From positions 1 to 16,786 of the forward strand of contig JBFFGE010000100.1 in assembly GCA_041557595.1 (NCBI GenBank): DNA of 16,786 nucleotides. The letters are read 5' to 3'. The DNA is from JAOTYV01 sp041557595 (GTDB lineage: Bacteria; Pseudomonadota; Alphaproteobacteria; UBA8366). The stretch's first letter is position 1. Each line of letters opens with the position of its first letter. Below the pieces are notes generated by a model. It was not told the DNA's origin, did no database searches, and worked only from the letters and a program-made list of their open reading frames with translations. The translations under genes and the position numbers were made by a program. Below are positions 7,761-16,636 of the stretch, in pieces.

Positions 7761-8696
7761 ATGGCCGGCGCGGAAAAACGCGAGATCCTCGTCCAGAAAA
7801 AGAAGATCGTTCCCGAGGTCCATGGCGGCAGCGCCTGGAAGGTCGCCTATGCGGATTTCGTGACCGCCATGATGGCGTTCTTCCTGTTGCTCTGGCTGCT
7901 CAACGCCACCACCGAAGACCAGAAGCAGGGCATTTCCAATTATTTCGAGCCGGTCGGCGCGGTCCAGGGATCGACCGGCAGCGGCGGCGTCTTCGGCGGC
8001 ATATCGGCGACCGATCCGGGCCCGGTCGAAGCGCCGGGACAAACCACGTCGCGCACGGTCAATGTGCGCTCGCAGGTGGTGACCCAGAAGAAGGACGATA
8101 TTTCGAAAGGCGACCCCTCGGACCAGGCCAAGGCGCCGAACCGCGAAGACCTGCCGAAGAATTCCGAAGAGGACCGGCAGTTCGACGCCGCGCAGTCGGC
8201 CATCCGACGCGCCATGGAACAGGTTCCCGAATTGCTGGAGCTGTTCGATTCCGTCGCCATGGAGGTCACCGAGCAAGGCTTGCGCATCCGGCTCATGGAT
8301 CGCGACAAGCATCCGCTGTTTCCTCCCGGCAGCACGAAATTCAATCCGACCGGCAGGAAGCTCTTGAAAGTCATCGGCGAGGTGATCGAACGGCTGCCGA
8401 ACAAGATCCTGATTTCCGGCCACACGTCGGCGGATGACGAAAGCAGCACGCAAACGCTTACCAATTGGCGGATTTCGCTGGAACGCGCCTATGCCGGGCG
8501 TAAATTGCTGGCCGGGCACGGCACGCCGGAGGTGCGCTTCGCCGCGGTGCACGGCCTTGCCGATCTGCAACCGGTCAAGGATGGCGCTCCCAACGCGGCG
8601 CCCAACCGGCGGGTCGAAATCACCCTGCTGCGCCGCCGTCCGGACGCCGATCCGAAAGTCCTGCTGCCCCCCTCCATGGTTCAGCCGAGAGGCTGA
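7761..8696 (+). CDS. Second MotB-like protein with altered peptidoglycan-binding motif (311 aa)
   Basis: Paralogue of the preceding motB. HGGSAWKVAYADF carries the channel aspartate at D32, identical to the E. coli numbering, followed by one transmembrane helix and an OmpA/MotB domain. In that domain the usual GHTD reads GHTS (H221-T222-S223) followed by acidic ADDE, so the aspartate that contacts diaminopimelate in OmpA-family domains is absent at its normal place. R242 in NWRISLERA and NRRVEI are kept. ATG 7761 is chosen because GAGGGG at 7746-7751 lies 9 bases upstream and the product begins with a standard basic MotB tail. An in-frame ATG at 7725 would overlap the first motB. It may form a mixed stator with MotB1 or a separate stator used under other conditions. 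It is not obviously degenerate: length and frame are intact. Confidence 0.92.
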   Translation: MAGAEKREILVQKKKIVPEVHGGSAWKVAYADFVTAMMAFFLLLWLLNATTEDQKQGISNYFEPVGAVQGSTGSGGVFGGISATDPGPVEAPGQTTSRTVNVRSQVVTQKKDDISKGDPSDQAKAPNREDLPKNSEEDRQFDAAQSAIRRAMEQVPELLELFDSVAMEVTEQGLRIRLMDRDKHPLFPPGSTKFNPTGRKLLKVIGEVIERLPNKILISGHTSADDESSTQTLTNWRISLERAYAGRKLLAGHGTPEVRFAAVHGLADLQPVKDGAPNAAPNRRVEITLLRRRPDADPKVLLPPSMVQPRG

Positions 8697-8735
8697 CCCA
8701 TCGCACCGCGCCTTCCCCCTTGCGGCCGTTGCCTC

Positions 8736-8763
8736 TTGCATCCGCCGCGCGCCGTCCTAATCT
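8736..8763 (+). promoter_or_regulatory. Possible promoter for the RDD gene
   Basis: TTGCAT (8736-8741), a 16-base spacer, and TAATCT (8758-8763), 32 bases before the GTG start. The hexamers are weak matches to sigma-70 (three of six each), but they lie in the only gap after the motor operon and the -10 stands out from the GC-rich flank. Confidence 0.3.
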
Positions 8764-8795
8764 GAAACACAGGCACGACACAGGGAGACGCTAGC

Positions 8796-9326
8796 GTGGC
8801 CAGCAACCTGCCCGAACCCATCGATGCGGACTTTTCCTGGTCGGCGGAACCGCCGAACCCGCTCGACCGCCCGGAATTTTACGACGGCGTGCTGTGGCGG
8901 CGCGCGATCGCCTTCGTCATCGATATCGCGCTGTTGGGCGCGATTATCGTGGCGCTCGCCATTTTCAACCTGTTCACCCTATTTATCTTCGCCGGGCTGA
9001 TCGCCCTGATCGTGGCGCTGCCGCTGTTGATCGTCTACGACACCGCCACCGTCGGCAGCAAACAGGCCGGCACGCTTGGCATGCGCTGCATGGGCATCGA
9101 GACCCGCGCCTGGAACGGCGCGCGGCCGACCTATTTCGAGGCCTTCGTCGCCTCGGCGCTCTATTGGTTCCTGACGCCGCTGACCAGCGGGTTGATCCTG
9201 ATCTGGGCCCTGTTCGACGATCGCCGCCGTCAGCTGCACGATCTGCTGTCCGGCACGGTGGTAATCCGGGCGGCGCGGGTCCGCGAGACCGGCACGGCGA
9301 CCGCCGGCGACGTGCGCCGGGGATAA
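8796..9326 (+). CDS. RDD family membrane protein (176 aa)
   Basis: Small inner-membrane protein of the RDD family, named for a conserved arginine and two aspartates: here R36 and D43 in WRRAIAFVID and the aspartate of LHDLLSGTVV near the C-terminus. Three hydrophobic segments are visible (about 37-57, 61-82 and 120-142). Some family members act in ion exchange, but the role of most is unknown, and nothing here fixes a substrate. GTG 8796 is preceded by GGGAG at 8783-8787, about 8 bases upstream, which decides the start. In many Alphaproteobacteria an RDD gene lies next to bpt and parC. Here those genes resume at 11397 after a two-gene interruption. Confidence 0.88.
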   Translation: MASNLPEPIDADFSWSAEPPNPLDRPEFYDGVLWRRAIAFVIDIALLGAIIVALAIFNLFTLFIFAGLIALIVALPLLIVYDTATVGSKQAGTLGMRCMGIETRAWNGARPTYFEAFVASALYWFLTPLTSGLILIWALFDDRRRQLHDLLSGTVVIRAARVRETGTATAGDVRRG

Positions 9327-9459
9327 CGGCCGAATCGCAAATCCCGGTTCACACGCCGAAATCGGCTGAAATGCCTTAATCCGGTCCTTGGTAAGCTACT
9401 GATAACGATTTGCTGCTTAAGTGATCGTCTGTCTCACGACGGTATCGGATCGGCGGCAC

Positions 9460-10035
9460 ATGGATTGGCTTACTTTTATCTCCAAACTCGCGGATGCGTT
9501 CGCCTGGCCGCTCGCGGTCATCGCCGCGCTGGTCCTGTTTCGCGCGCCGATCATCGCCCTGTTCCCCGGGTTGCGCCGCCTTCGATACAAGGACTTCGAA
9601 GTCGAATTCGACAAGGAAATCGAGGCGTTGAAGGCCGCCGCCGGACCCGACCTCAAGGCGGGGCTCGCGGAGACCGCTGCCTACCGCGACGTCCAATCCC
9701 GCCTGACGACACTGGCCGACATCGCGCCCAACGCCGCCGTCCTGGAAGCCTGGACACAGGTGCAAGGCGCCGCCAAGGCGCTGATCGAACGCCGCGGCCA
9801 CAAGATGGATTACGATGTCGCCGAGCCCTACCGCTTGATCCAGCAAATCATGGAACGGTCCGGTATCCTCGAACGGCGGAAGATCAAGATTTTTCAGGAC
9901 CTGCGGCGCCTGCGGAACAAGGCCGCCCATGCCGACGATTTCGACGTTTCACCCGCGCAGGCGAAGGAATATGTCGGGCTGGCAATGTCCCTGGCGGGTT
10001 ACCTGGATAAGCTTGCGGACGACGCGGCGTCGTGA
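9460..10035 (+). CDS. Membrane-anchored protein with HEPN-like RNxxxH motif, function unknown (191 aa)
   Basis: I do not recognise a named family. Visible parts: an N-terminal hydrophobic helix (about residues 14-34, AFAWPLAVIAALVLF), then a basic-to-acidic stretch (LRRLRYKDFEVEFDKEIEAL) and an all-helical cytoplasmic domain. Near its end is LRRLRNKAAHADDF, containing R152-N153-x3-H157. That spacing matches the Rx4-6H motif of HEPN-fold ribonucleases and of DUF4145-like proteins. The layout (one helix, then a HEPN-like domain) is common among uncharacterised bacterial proteins. ATG 9460 is preferred because the product starts with the usual MDWLTFI form directly before the helix. A GTG at 9421 would add 13 residues. 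Neither start has a good Shine-Dalgarno. It is convergent with the next gene, with 20 bases between stops. Nuclease activity is inference only. Confidence 0.8.
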   Translation: MDWLTFISKLADAFAWPLAVIAALVLFRAPIIALFPGLRRLRYKDFEVEFDKEIEALKAAAGPDLKAGLAETAAYRDVQSRLTTLADIAPNAAVLEAWTQVQGAAKALIERRGHKMDYDVAEPYRLIQQIMERSGILERRKIKIFQDLRRLRNKAAHADDFDVSPAQAKEYVGLAMSLAGYLDKLADDAAS

Positions 10036-10055
10036 AGTAACTAATTCGCTCTTCC

Positions 10056-11228
10056 TCACATCTTCCGAAAGATAAACAGCGGCGCGACATAGCGGCCGTC
10101 CGCATTCTTCTCGTTCAAACGATAGTATTTATTGTCGGGAATTTCGTCGAAGGCATGATATTCGATGCCGAATTCCAAATCGTCCCGAATCATAACTTCA
10201 ATGTTCTGAAGTTGAACCATGTATTGAAAATACGAGAACACGCCGTTTTTCTTTAAAATACTCGGCGCGCGCTCCAGAACCGGGATCATCGGCGGCATCA
10301 GCGTGTCGAAATAGATGCCGTCGAACGGCTGCAACGCATCCAGCGCCTGCTGCCATGTCGACGGGATAATCGTCACCGCCTTCTTGTCCTTCGCCCATTC
10401 CTCGGCCCGCTGCACGACCTGCGGATGAGCCTCGATGATGGTGTGGCTGGTCACGCCGCAGCGCTGGATCGCGCTGTCGATGATCGCCATGCCGAAGCCC
10501 ACATTCATGACGTCGCCCTGATTGTGGCAGACGATTTCCGCGGAGCGCTCCATGATCGGGCGCTCCCATTCCATCATCACCTCGAACCCGTCGGGCAACA
10601 GGATTTCGCCCTCGGTGAAGGTCAAATCAGTGTTCAGGTAGTCCTGCTCCGAGATTTCTTCATGATCGGGGGCGTCGGCCAGCGCGCGGCGATGCAGTGC
10701 GAGCGCGGCGCCCAGGTCGCCGGGCCGGGCCATGGTCGCGCCGAGATCGAACATCGCGTCGGGCAGGTCGGCGGCGTAAACGCCGGCCGCGGCCAGCGCG
10801 GCTTCCGCCTCGGCGAGCCGGCCTTGCTGCATCAGGACTTCGCCGAGCGCTGCATGGCAGCCGTGCAGCACCGGAACGGCGTTCATCGCCGCCAGATAGG
10901 CATCGACCGGTGTCCGTAGCGCCATGATCGGCAGCAGTGCGACGCCGGGCCCGAAACGCTCGATCCGATGGGCCTCGAGTGCTACGGCAAGCGCGGCATG
11001 GGCGGCCGCGACATCCGGCTGCGCCGCGATGAGGTCCCGAAACCCGGAAACCGCGTCGGCGATTTGGCCGAGCTGGGCCAGCGCCACCGCCCGATTGTAG
11101 CGGGCCTCCACATGCGCCGGCGCCTCGGCGAGGATCCGCTCATACGCCGCCGCCGCGTCGGCGAAAGCCTCCGCCTCCATCAACGCGCCCGCCCTGTTGA
11201 GCCGCCGCTGCAGCGCCGCACCCGCCAT
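10056..11228 (-). CDS. TPR protein fused to GAMT/RMT2-like SAM-dependent methyltransferase (390 aa)
   Basis: Residues about 6-80 show two clear TPR helix pairs (AFADAAAAYERILAEAP, QIADAVSGFRDLIAAQP), with weaker ones to about 190. From about 205 the sequence resembles guanidinoacetate methyltransferase and the fungal arginine methyltransferase RMT2. VMMEWERPIMERSAEI matches the GAMT pattern VMMRWETPYM. SAM motif I is NVGFGMAI (V243-G246), with an acidic residue in IIEAHPQVVQRAEEW for the ribose, and FDGIYFDTLMPP corresponds to the family FDGILYDTYP. A small-molecule or protein-arginine substrate is possible. ATG 11228 is chosen for GGAGGAGG (reverse complement of 11232-11239) just upstream; an ATG at 11279 lacks this and crosses a palindrome. 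G+C drops sharply from 76% (10681-10860) to 42% (10081-10260), so the C-terminal part may have a different origin. Confidence 0.82.
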   Translation of the reverse strand: MAGAALQRRLNRAGALMEAEAFADAAAAYERILAEAPAHVEARYNRAVALAQLGQIADAVSGFRDLIAAQPDVAAAHAALAVALEAHRIERFGPGVALLPIMALRTPVDAYLAAMNAVPVLHGCHAALGEVLMQQGRLAEAEAALAAAGVYAADLPDAMFDLGATMARPGDLGAALALHRRALADAPDHEEISEQDYLNTDLTFTEGEILLPDGFEVMMEWERPIMERSAEIVCHNQGDVMNVGFGMAIIDSAIQRCGVTSHTIIEAHPQVVQRAEEWAKDKKAVTIIPSTWQQALDALQPFDGIYFDTLMPPMIPVLERAPSILKKNGVFSYFQYMVQLQNIEVMIRDDLEFGIEYHAFDEIPDNKYYRLNEKNADGRYVAPLFIFRKM

Positions 11229-11240
11229 CGGTCCTCCTCC

Positions 11241-11288
11241 GTCACCGGTGACATACACCATCACCGGCGCTCCGGCCAACAGCGCCGG
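11241..11288. promoter_or_regulatory. Palindromes upstream of the TPR-methyltransferase gene
   Basis: GTCACCGGTGAC at 11241-11252 is a perfect 12-bp palindrome directly before the Shine-Dalgarno of the minus-strand gene. A second symmetric element, CCGGCGCT (11264-11271) with AGCGCCGG (11281-11288), can form an 8-bp stem with a 9-base loop. Both lie between the divergent methyltransferase and bpt genes and could be an operator or a 5'-leader structure. No known regulator is recognised. Confidence 0.4.
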
Positions 11289-11396
11289 ATGCAGTTGCTC
11301 CCAGCCATTCTACCCAATCCGTTTCGTTGCGCGGACGGCCAAGCTGCGGCATCATCGCGGCATGCCGAGACCCGATACGAAATCCGGAGTCGATCC

Positions 11397-12116
11397 ATGA
11401 CGCTGCAGCGGGCGCCGACCCGCGTGCTGACCTTCTATCGTTCGGGTCCGATGCCCTGCCCCTATCTGCCGGGGCGGATGGAGCAGCAGATTTTCACCGA
11501 ACTCTCCGGCGTGCACTCGCAGGACGTGTTCGACCAGCTGTCGGCCGGCGGCTTCCGGCGGAGCCACCATATCGCCTACCGGCCGGCCTGCCGCGGCTGC
11601 GCCGCCTGCGTTCCGGTTCGGGTCGCCGCCAAGCGGTTCGACATGACGCAGAGCTGGCGGCGGGTGCTCCGCACCAATAGCGACCTGACTGCGCGTTGGG
11701 CCGGCAAGCGCATCACCGACGAGCAGTTCAAGCTGTTCCGCCGCTATGTGGGCGCGCGCCATTCGGATGGCGACATGGCGCGCATGAACCGGCGCGACTA
11801 TGCGGCGATGGTGGTGTCGAGCCCGGTCGAAACGGAGCTGGTGGAATTCCGCACCCGCGACGGCGTGTTGATCGCCGCGATGCTGCTCGACCGGCTGGGC
11901 GACGGCTTGTCGGCGGTCTACAGCTTCTTCGACCCGGACGCGTCGCGGCGCAGCCTCGGCAGCTACATGGTGCTGTGGCTGATCGAGCAGGCGAGCGCCC
12001 GTGGGCTGGATTACGTCTATCTCGGCTTCTGGATCGAGGACAGCCCGAAGATGGCCTATAAGGGCCGATTCCGGCCGCTGGAAGGCTTCGGCCCGCAAGG
12101 CTGGCAGCCGATCTAG
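11397..12116 (+). CDS. bpt: Aspartate/glutamate leucyltransferase, Bpt (239 aa)
   Basis: Cytoplasmic aminoacyl-tRNA-protein transferase of the bacterial N-degron pathway. It adds leucine from Leu-tRNA to proteins starting with Asp or Glu, marking them for ClpS/ClpAP. Older annotations call it arginyltransferase (Ate). Typical features are CPYLPGRMEQQIFT at 21-34, the cysteine cluster C65-x2-C68-x2-C71 (ACRGCAACVPVR), then SFFDPDASRRSLGSYMVL and YLGFWIEDSPKMAYKGRFRPLE. Length is normal. ATG 11397 has GGAG at 11386-11389, 7 bases upstream. The frame stays open far upstream, but only as a shadow of the methyltransferase gene. The TAG stop codon lies within the end sequence (CTAG) of the repeat element at 12113. 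Convergent with parC. Confidence 0.95.
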   Translation: MTLQRAPTRVLTFYRSGPMPCPYLPGRMEQQIFTELSGVHSQDVFDQLSAGGFRRSHHIAYRPACRGCAACVPVRVAAKRFDMTQSWRRVLRTNSDLTARWAGKRITDEQFKLFRRYVGARHSDGDMARMNRRDYAAMVVSSPVETELVEFRTRDGVLIAAMLLDRLGDGLSAVYSFFDPDASRRSLGSYMVLWLIEQASARGLDYVYLGFWIEDSPKMAYKGRFRPLEGFGPQGWQPI

Positions 12117-12219
12117 ATCAACCTACCGTTAATTGGAAACAATTAACGGCAGAAAAGTTGATCGATTCTATAAAGATAGAGCAGCTTCTGTGCGCCCGAA
12201 TGGGCGCACGCTGCGCTAG
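12113..12219 (+). repeat. Two-palindrome mosaic element E1 (about 107 bp)
   Basis: Begins and ends with CTAG. First structure: outer stem GATCAAC (12116-12122) with GTTGATC (12157-12163), enclosing a perfect 10-bp hairpin CCGTTAATTG / CAATTAACGG (12126-12135, 12140-12149) closed by a GAAA tetraloop. A linker ending AGATAGA follows. Second structure: TAGAGCAGC (12177-12185) pairs with GCTGCGCTA (12210-12218, one mismatch), enclosing GTGCGCCC / GGGCGCAC (12190-12197, 12202-12209) with loop GAAT. Bases 12113-12187 match 16711-16785 with 6 differences in 75. Size and two-palindrome design recall the RIME-type elements of rhizobia. It occupies nearly the whole gap between the convergent bpt and parC genes and could act as a transcription stop for both. 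Confidence 0.8.
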
Positions 12220-12239
12220 GCGACCGCCGTCAACCGCCC

Positions 12240-14462
<2,223 letters not shown>

Positions 14463-14567
14463 GGATTGGTTCAGCGTTCCTGCAAAATAAACACGACATA
14501 TTGATAGCACGTGCCCCCAAATCCGCAAGACCTAGTGTGTTAGACAAAGCCGGTCAATTCCGGGTAC

Positions 14568-14598
14568 TTGGGGATTTTGGTTGTATCGCCTGCATAAT
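14568..14598 (+). promoter_or_regulatory. Possible promoter for the MerF-like gene
   Basis: TTGGGG (14568-14573), a 19-base spacer, and CATAAT (14593-14598; five of six to TATAAT). The spacer is longer than ideal. It lies in the 205-base gap between the divergent parC and MerF-like genes, leaving a leader of about 70 bases. No terminator or other gene is visible in that gap. Confidence 0.25.
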
Positions 14599-14673
14599 TC
14601 CGTAAATCACAGGTGGCAACGGGCTGCAGCAGGGCCACGGCACCGATCGAGCAAGACCGAACATTGGATGGCA

Positions 14674-14898
14674 ATGAACGAACGACAGAAACTGAAAATC
14701 GGCATCATCGGCCTGCTGGCGACGGCATTCGGCAGTTTCGTGCCGTCGATCATTGCGATGTTCGGCGTCGTCAGCGTGCTGACGTGGCTCGATTTCGTAC
14801 TGCTGCCGTTCTTCCTGTTTTTCGCCGGGATGACCGGCCATGCGGTCTGGAAGATTCGTCAGGCCCGCGCCGAGCCGCCGCCGGACCAGACGGCCTAA
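14674..14898 (+). CDS. Small two-helix membrane protein resembling MerF but lacking cysteines (74 aa)
   Basis: Two hydrophobic segments (about residues 8-33 and 36-57) joined by a short turn, with a basic C-terminal tail. The pattern LTWLDFVLLPFFLFFAGMTGHAVW closely follows the second half of MerF mercury transporters (GWLDYVLLP...F..T.YALW). The first helix has AFGSFVP where MerF has ALCCFTP, so the metal-binding Cys-Cys is replaced by G20-S21, and the whole protein has no cysteine. Hg(II) transport by the usual thiol relay is therefore unlikely. The start could be ATG 14674 or ATG 14668 (two codons earlier); neither has a strong Shine-Dalgarno. It is tail-to-tail with the NicO-type transporter, with the stop codons overlapping at 14895-14898. 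The MerF assignment is my recognition of pattern, not a search result. Confidence 0.7.
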   Translation: MNERQKLKIGIIGLLATAFGSFVPSIIAMFGVVSVLTWLDFVLLPFFLFFAGMTGHAVWKIRQARAEPPPDQTA

Positions 14899-15854
14899 AC
14901 GAACCCGCCGGGAAGACGCTCCCACGTCGCCAGGAACAGCAACGCGCCGATGAGCGCGACCAGCAACGATCCAACGAGTCCCACGCCGCGCAGCAGCCAT
15001 GATCGCGTATGCCCATGGTCGCCGGTAAGCCGGAAAATCGACCGTCGGGTGCCGATCGCCAGCAGGCCGACAATCGACACGGTGATCGCAACCCCCAGGG
15101 CCATCACCAGCGTTCCCAGCACGCCGAGCAGATACAATCCGTTCGCCATGGTGAAGAGCAGCAGAATGATGGCGCCCGAGCACGGCCGGACGCCCGCCGC
15201 AATCGCTACCGGCATCATGCCGCCGAGGCGCCGGTACCACGGGACGGAGATCGCAGGCGCTTCGTGATGGTCCGAATGCCCAGCCGCGCCATGATCGCAA
15301 TCGACGCCGCGCAATGCGCCCCAGGCCATGTACAGACCAAGCAGCACCACCAACCCATAGCTCACCAGTTCCAGCGTTACCACCTGTCCCAGCACCGCCA
15401 GACGGCCCTGCCCCAGCAGCAGCACCAGTATGGTGACGATCAAGATTGCCGACAGCGCCTGCAAGAAAGAAATCAGTCCGCTCATGATCACGCCGCGCGA
15501 CAGCGGCGCGTTCCGCGCGAGGAAATAGCTGGTGACGATAAACTTGCCGTGGCCGGGCCCGGCGGCATGAAACACGCCGTACAGAAATGCGACGACCAGC
15601 ACCGTCAGCGCCGGCATGACCGAGCCGGTCTCCTTGATTTCGGCAATCTTGGCGGAAAGTTTGCGATTTAGACCGCGTTGAATTTGCGAGATTTCAAGCA
15701 GGAGACCGCGATATGCCCGCTCGACCGCACCGGGCGCCTCGACCGGTGCGCGCGCCGCGAACGGGTTGGGCGTCCCGGCAGCGGAAACCGCGGGTGCGAC
15801 AGCGGCTGCCAGAAACAGTGCGGCAGCGAGCCAGAGAGCGGGCCTTCCCGTCAT
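14895..15854 (-). CDS. NicO/RcnA-family nickel-cobalt-type transporter, ZevB-like (319 aa)
   Basis: Inner-membrane divalent metal transporter of the NicO superfamily. A cleavable-looking signal (MTGRPALWLAAALFLAAAVA, cut near AVSAA) precedes a periplasmic helical stretch to about 78 and six to seven hydrophobic segments. Signature residues are YGVFHAAGPGHGK (92-104) and GVRPCSGAIILL (221-232). The loop at 185-199 is His/Asp-rich (DCDHGAAGHSDHHEA), a likely metal-binding site. Together with the upstream DUF1007 gene this matches the ZevA-ZevB arrangement described for zinc use in Haemophilus influenzae; Ni or Co transport are alternatives, as is efflux. ATG 15854 is chosen for the signal peptide. 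The frame continues upstream to 15950, but only through the repeat element E3, which ends 1 base before this ATG. No strong Shine-Dalgarno is seen. Confidence 0.87.
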   Translation of the reverse strand: MTGRPALWLAAALFLAAAVAPAVSAAGTPNPFAARAPVEAPGAVERAYRGLLLEISQIQRGLNRKLSAKIAEIKETGSVMPALTVLVVAFLYGVFHAAGPGHGKFIVTSYFLARNAPLSRGVIMSGLISFLQALSAILIVTILVLLLGQGRLAVLGQVVTLELVSYGLVVLLGLYMAWGALRGVDCDHGAAGHSDHHEAPAISVPWYRRLGGMMPVAIAAGVRPCSGAIILLLFTMANGLYLLGVLGTLVMALGVAITVSIVGLLAIGTRRSIFRLTGDHGHTRSWLLRGVGLVGSLLVALIGALLFLATWERLPGGFV

Positions 15855-15855
15855 C

Positions 15856-15961
15856 CTAGAGCAAATCCCGAGTGAACCGAAACGGTTCGCGACGCCGAAT
15901 TTGCGTAAAAACCAGGAGATAGACCATTTCATGTGAGCCACTTCAAACAAGAAATGGTCTA
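15856..15961 (-). repeat. Two-palindrome mosaic element E3 (about 106 bp)
   Basis: Reading the plus strand: CTAGA end, outer stem GCAAAT (15861-15866) with ATTTGC (15899-15904) around the hairpin GAACCG-AAA-CGGTTC (15874-15888), a linker ending AGATAGA, then TAGACCATTTC (15920-15930) with its exact complement GAAATGGTCTA (15951-15961) around a 20-base loop. This is the same plan and nearly the same length as the element at 12113 but with different stem sequences. It fills the gap between the DUF1007 and NicO genes, provides the TAG stop of the former (15959-15961) and ends 1 base before the ATG of the latter. Strand is given relative to the flanking genes only. Confidence 0.7.
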
Positions 15962-16606
15962 ACCGGCCGCACAGAGGATTTTCGCCCGCTTGGGGACGAC
16001 CATGCCGAAATAAATCGGGTTTTCCGCGTCGTCGTACATCTTGAAATGACAGCCGCTGCTGCCGGCCCCGGACAACCGGACCGGGTCGATCGCATCGTAT
16101 GTGACCGACACATAGAAGGTGTCGTCGTAGGTCCCCAGATCGACTTTGGTCGTCTTGGGATCCACCGGTTCCACGAACGGTACCAGAAAGCTGTAGCTGA
16201 TCCGGCCCTTGGCGAGGTTGGCCGAAAATTCCGCCACCCGATTGACCGCGATCTTCTTACCGTCGAGCCGAATATGGGTGAAATATCCGAATTCGCGAAC
16301 GGCTTCGAACGCCCCCTTCTGCAGCGCCTCGATTTCGGCCTTGTCGAACTTGCCATTCTTGTTCTTGTCGAAATCTTCGATCATCAAAAGGCTGAAGACG
16401 TCGTCGAACGTCCAGTGCTGCCGGATACCGACGATCTTGCCGTGTTCGAAGACCACGTCCGTTACCCCGTCGATGAAGACGTGCGGATGCGCCTGCGTTG
16501 GGCCGGAATGGCCCATGGCGGCCAACAGAACCGCCAGAACCGGCAGGAGCCGGCGCGTATTTCGACGAAATGCAGTCAATTTCTGGGCGCGACAGGTTTC
16601 CGGCAT
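15959..16606 (-). CDS. DUF1007 periplasmic protein with EF-hand-like loop, ZevA-like (215 aa)
   Basis: Exported partner of the NicO-type transporter. A basic N-terminus and hydrophobic core (about 19-31) end in PTQA, giving predicted cleavage before H40, so the mature protein starts HPHVFID, the conserved DUF1007 opening. The next conserved stretch is QHWTFDDVFSLLMIEDFDKNKNG. D80-K-N82-K-N84-G-K-F-D88-K-A-E91 fits a 12-residue EF-hand calcium loop. YFTHIRLDG follows, as in the family. In Haemophilus, ZevA acts with ZevB in zinc acquisition at low zinc. Metal choice and direction of transport here are not determined. ATG 16606 is preferred because GAGGA (reverse complement of 16612-16616) lies 5 bases upstream. 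Upstream ATGs at 16651 and 16699 would precede this site. The stop codon is supplied by the repeat element E3. Confidence 0.88.
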   Translation of the reverse strand: MPETCRAQKLTAFRRNTRRLLPVLAVLLAAMGHSGPTQAHPHVFIDGVTDVVFEHGKIVGIRQHWTFDDVFSLLMIEDFDKNKNGKFDKAEIEALQKGAFEAVREFGYFTHIRLDGKKIAVNRVAEFSANLAKGRISYSFLVPFVEPVDPKTTKVDLGTYDDTFYVSVTYDAIDPVRLSGAGSSGCHFKMYDDAENPIYFGMVVPKRAKILCAAG

Positions 16607-16636
16607 CTGAATCCTCGGAATTTCCGATTGATCGGC

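Noticed and set aside
7707..8741. A 344-codon minus-strand open frame
   Set aside because: Antisense to the second motB; no start signal or domain, while the plus strand shows a full MotB.
9355..9366. GCCGAAATCGGC as a terminator after the RDD gene
   Set aside because: Only five pairs with a two-base loop and no T-run follows, so it is not a credible terminator.
9374..9388. TTAA followed by a spaced CTTG as a CtrA site before the HEPN-like gene
   Set aside because: Only one half-site matches; such single TTAA motifs occur by chance.
12126..12149. The TTAA pairs inside element E1 as a CtrA box
   Set aside because: The spacing between the TTAA motifs is 10 rather than 7, and the symmetry is explained by the hairpin.
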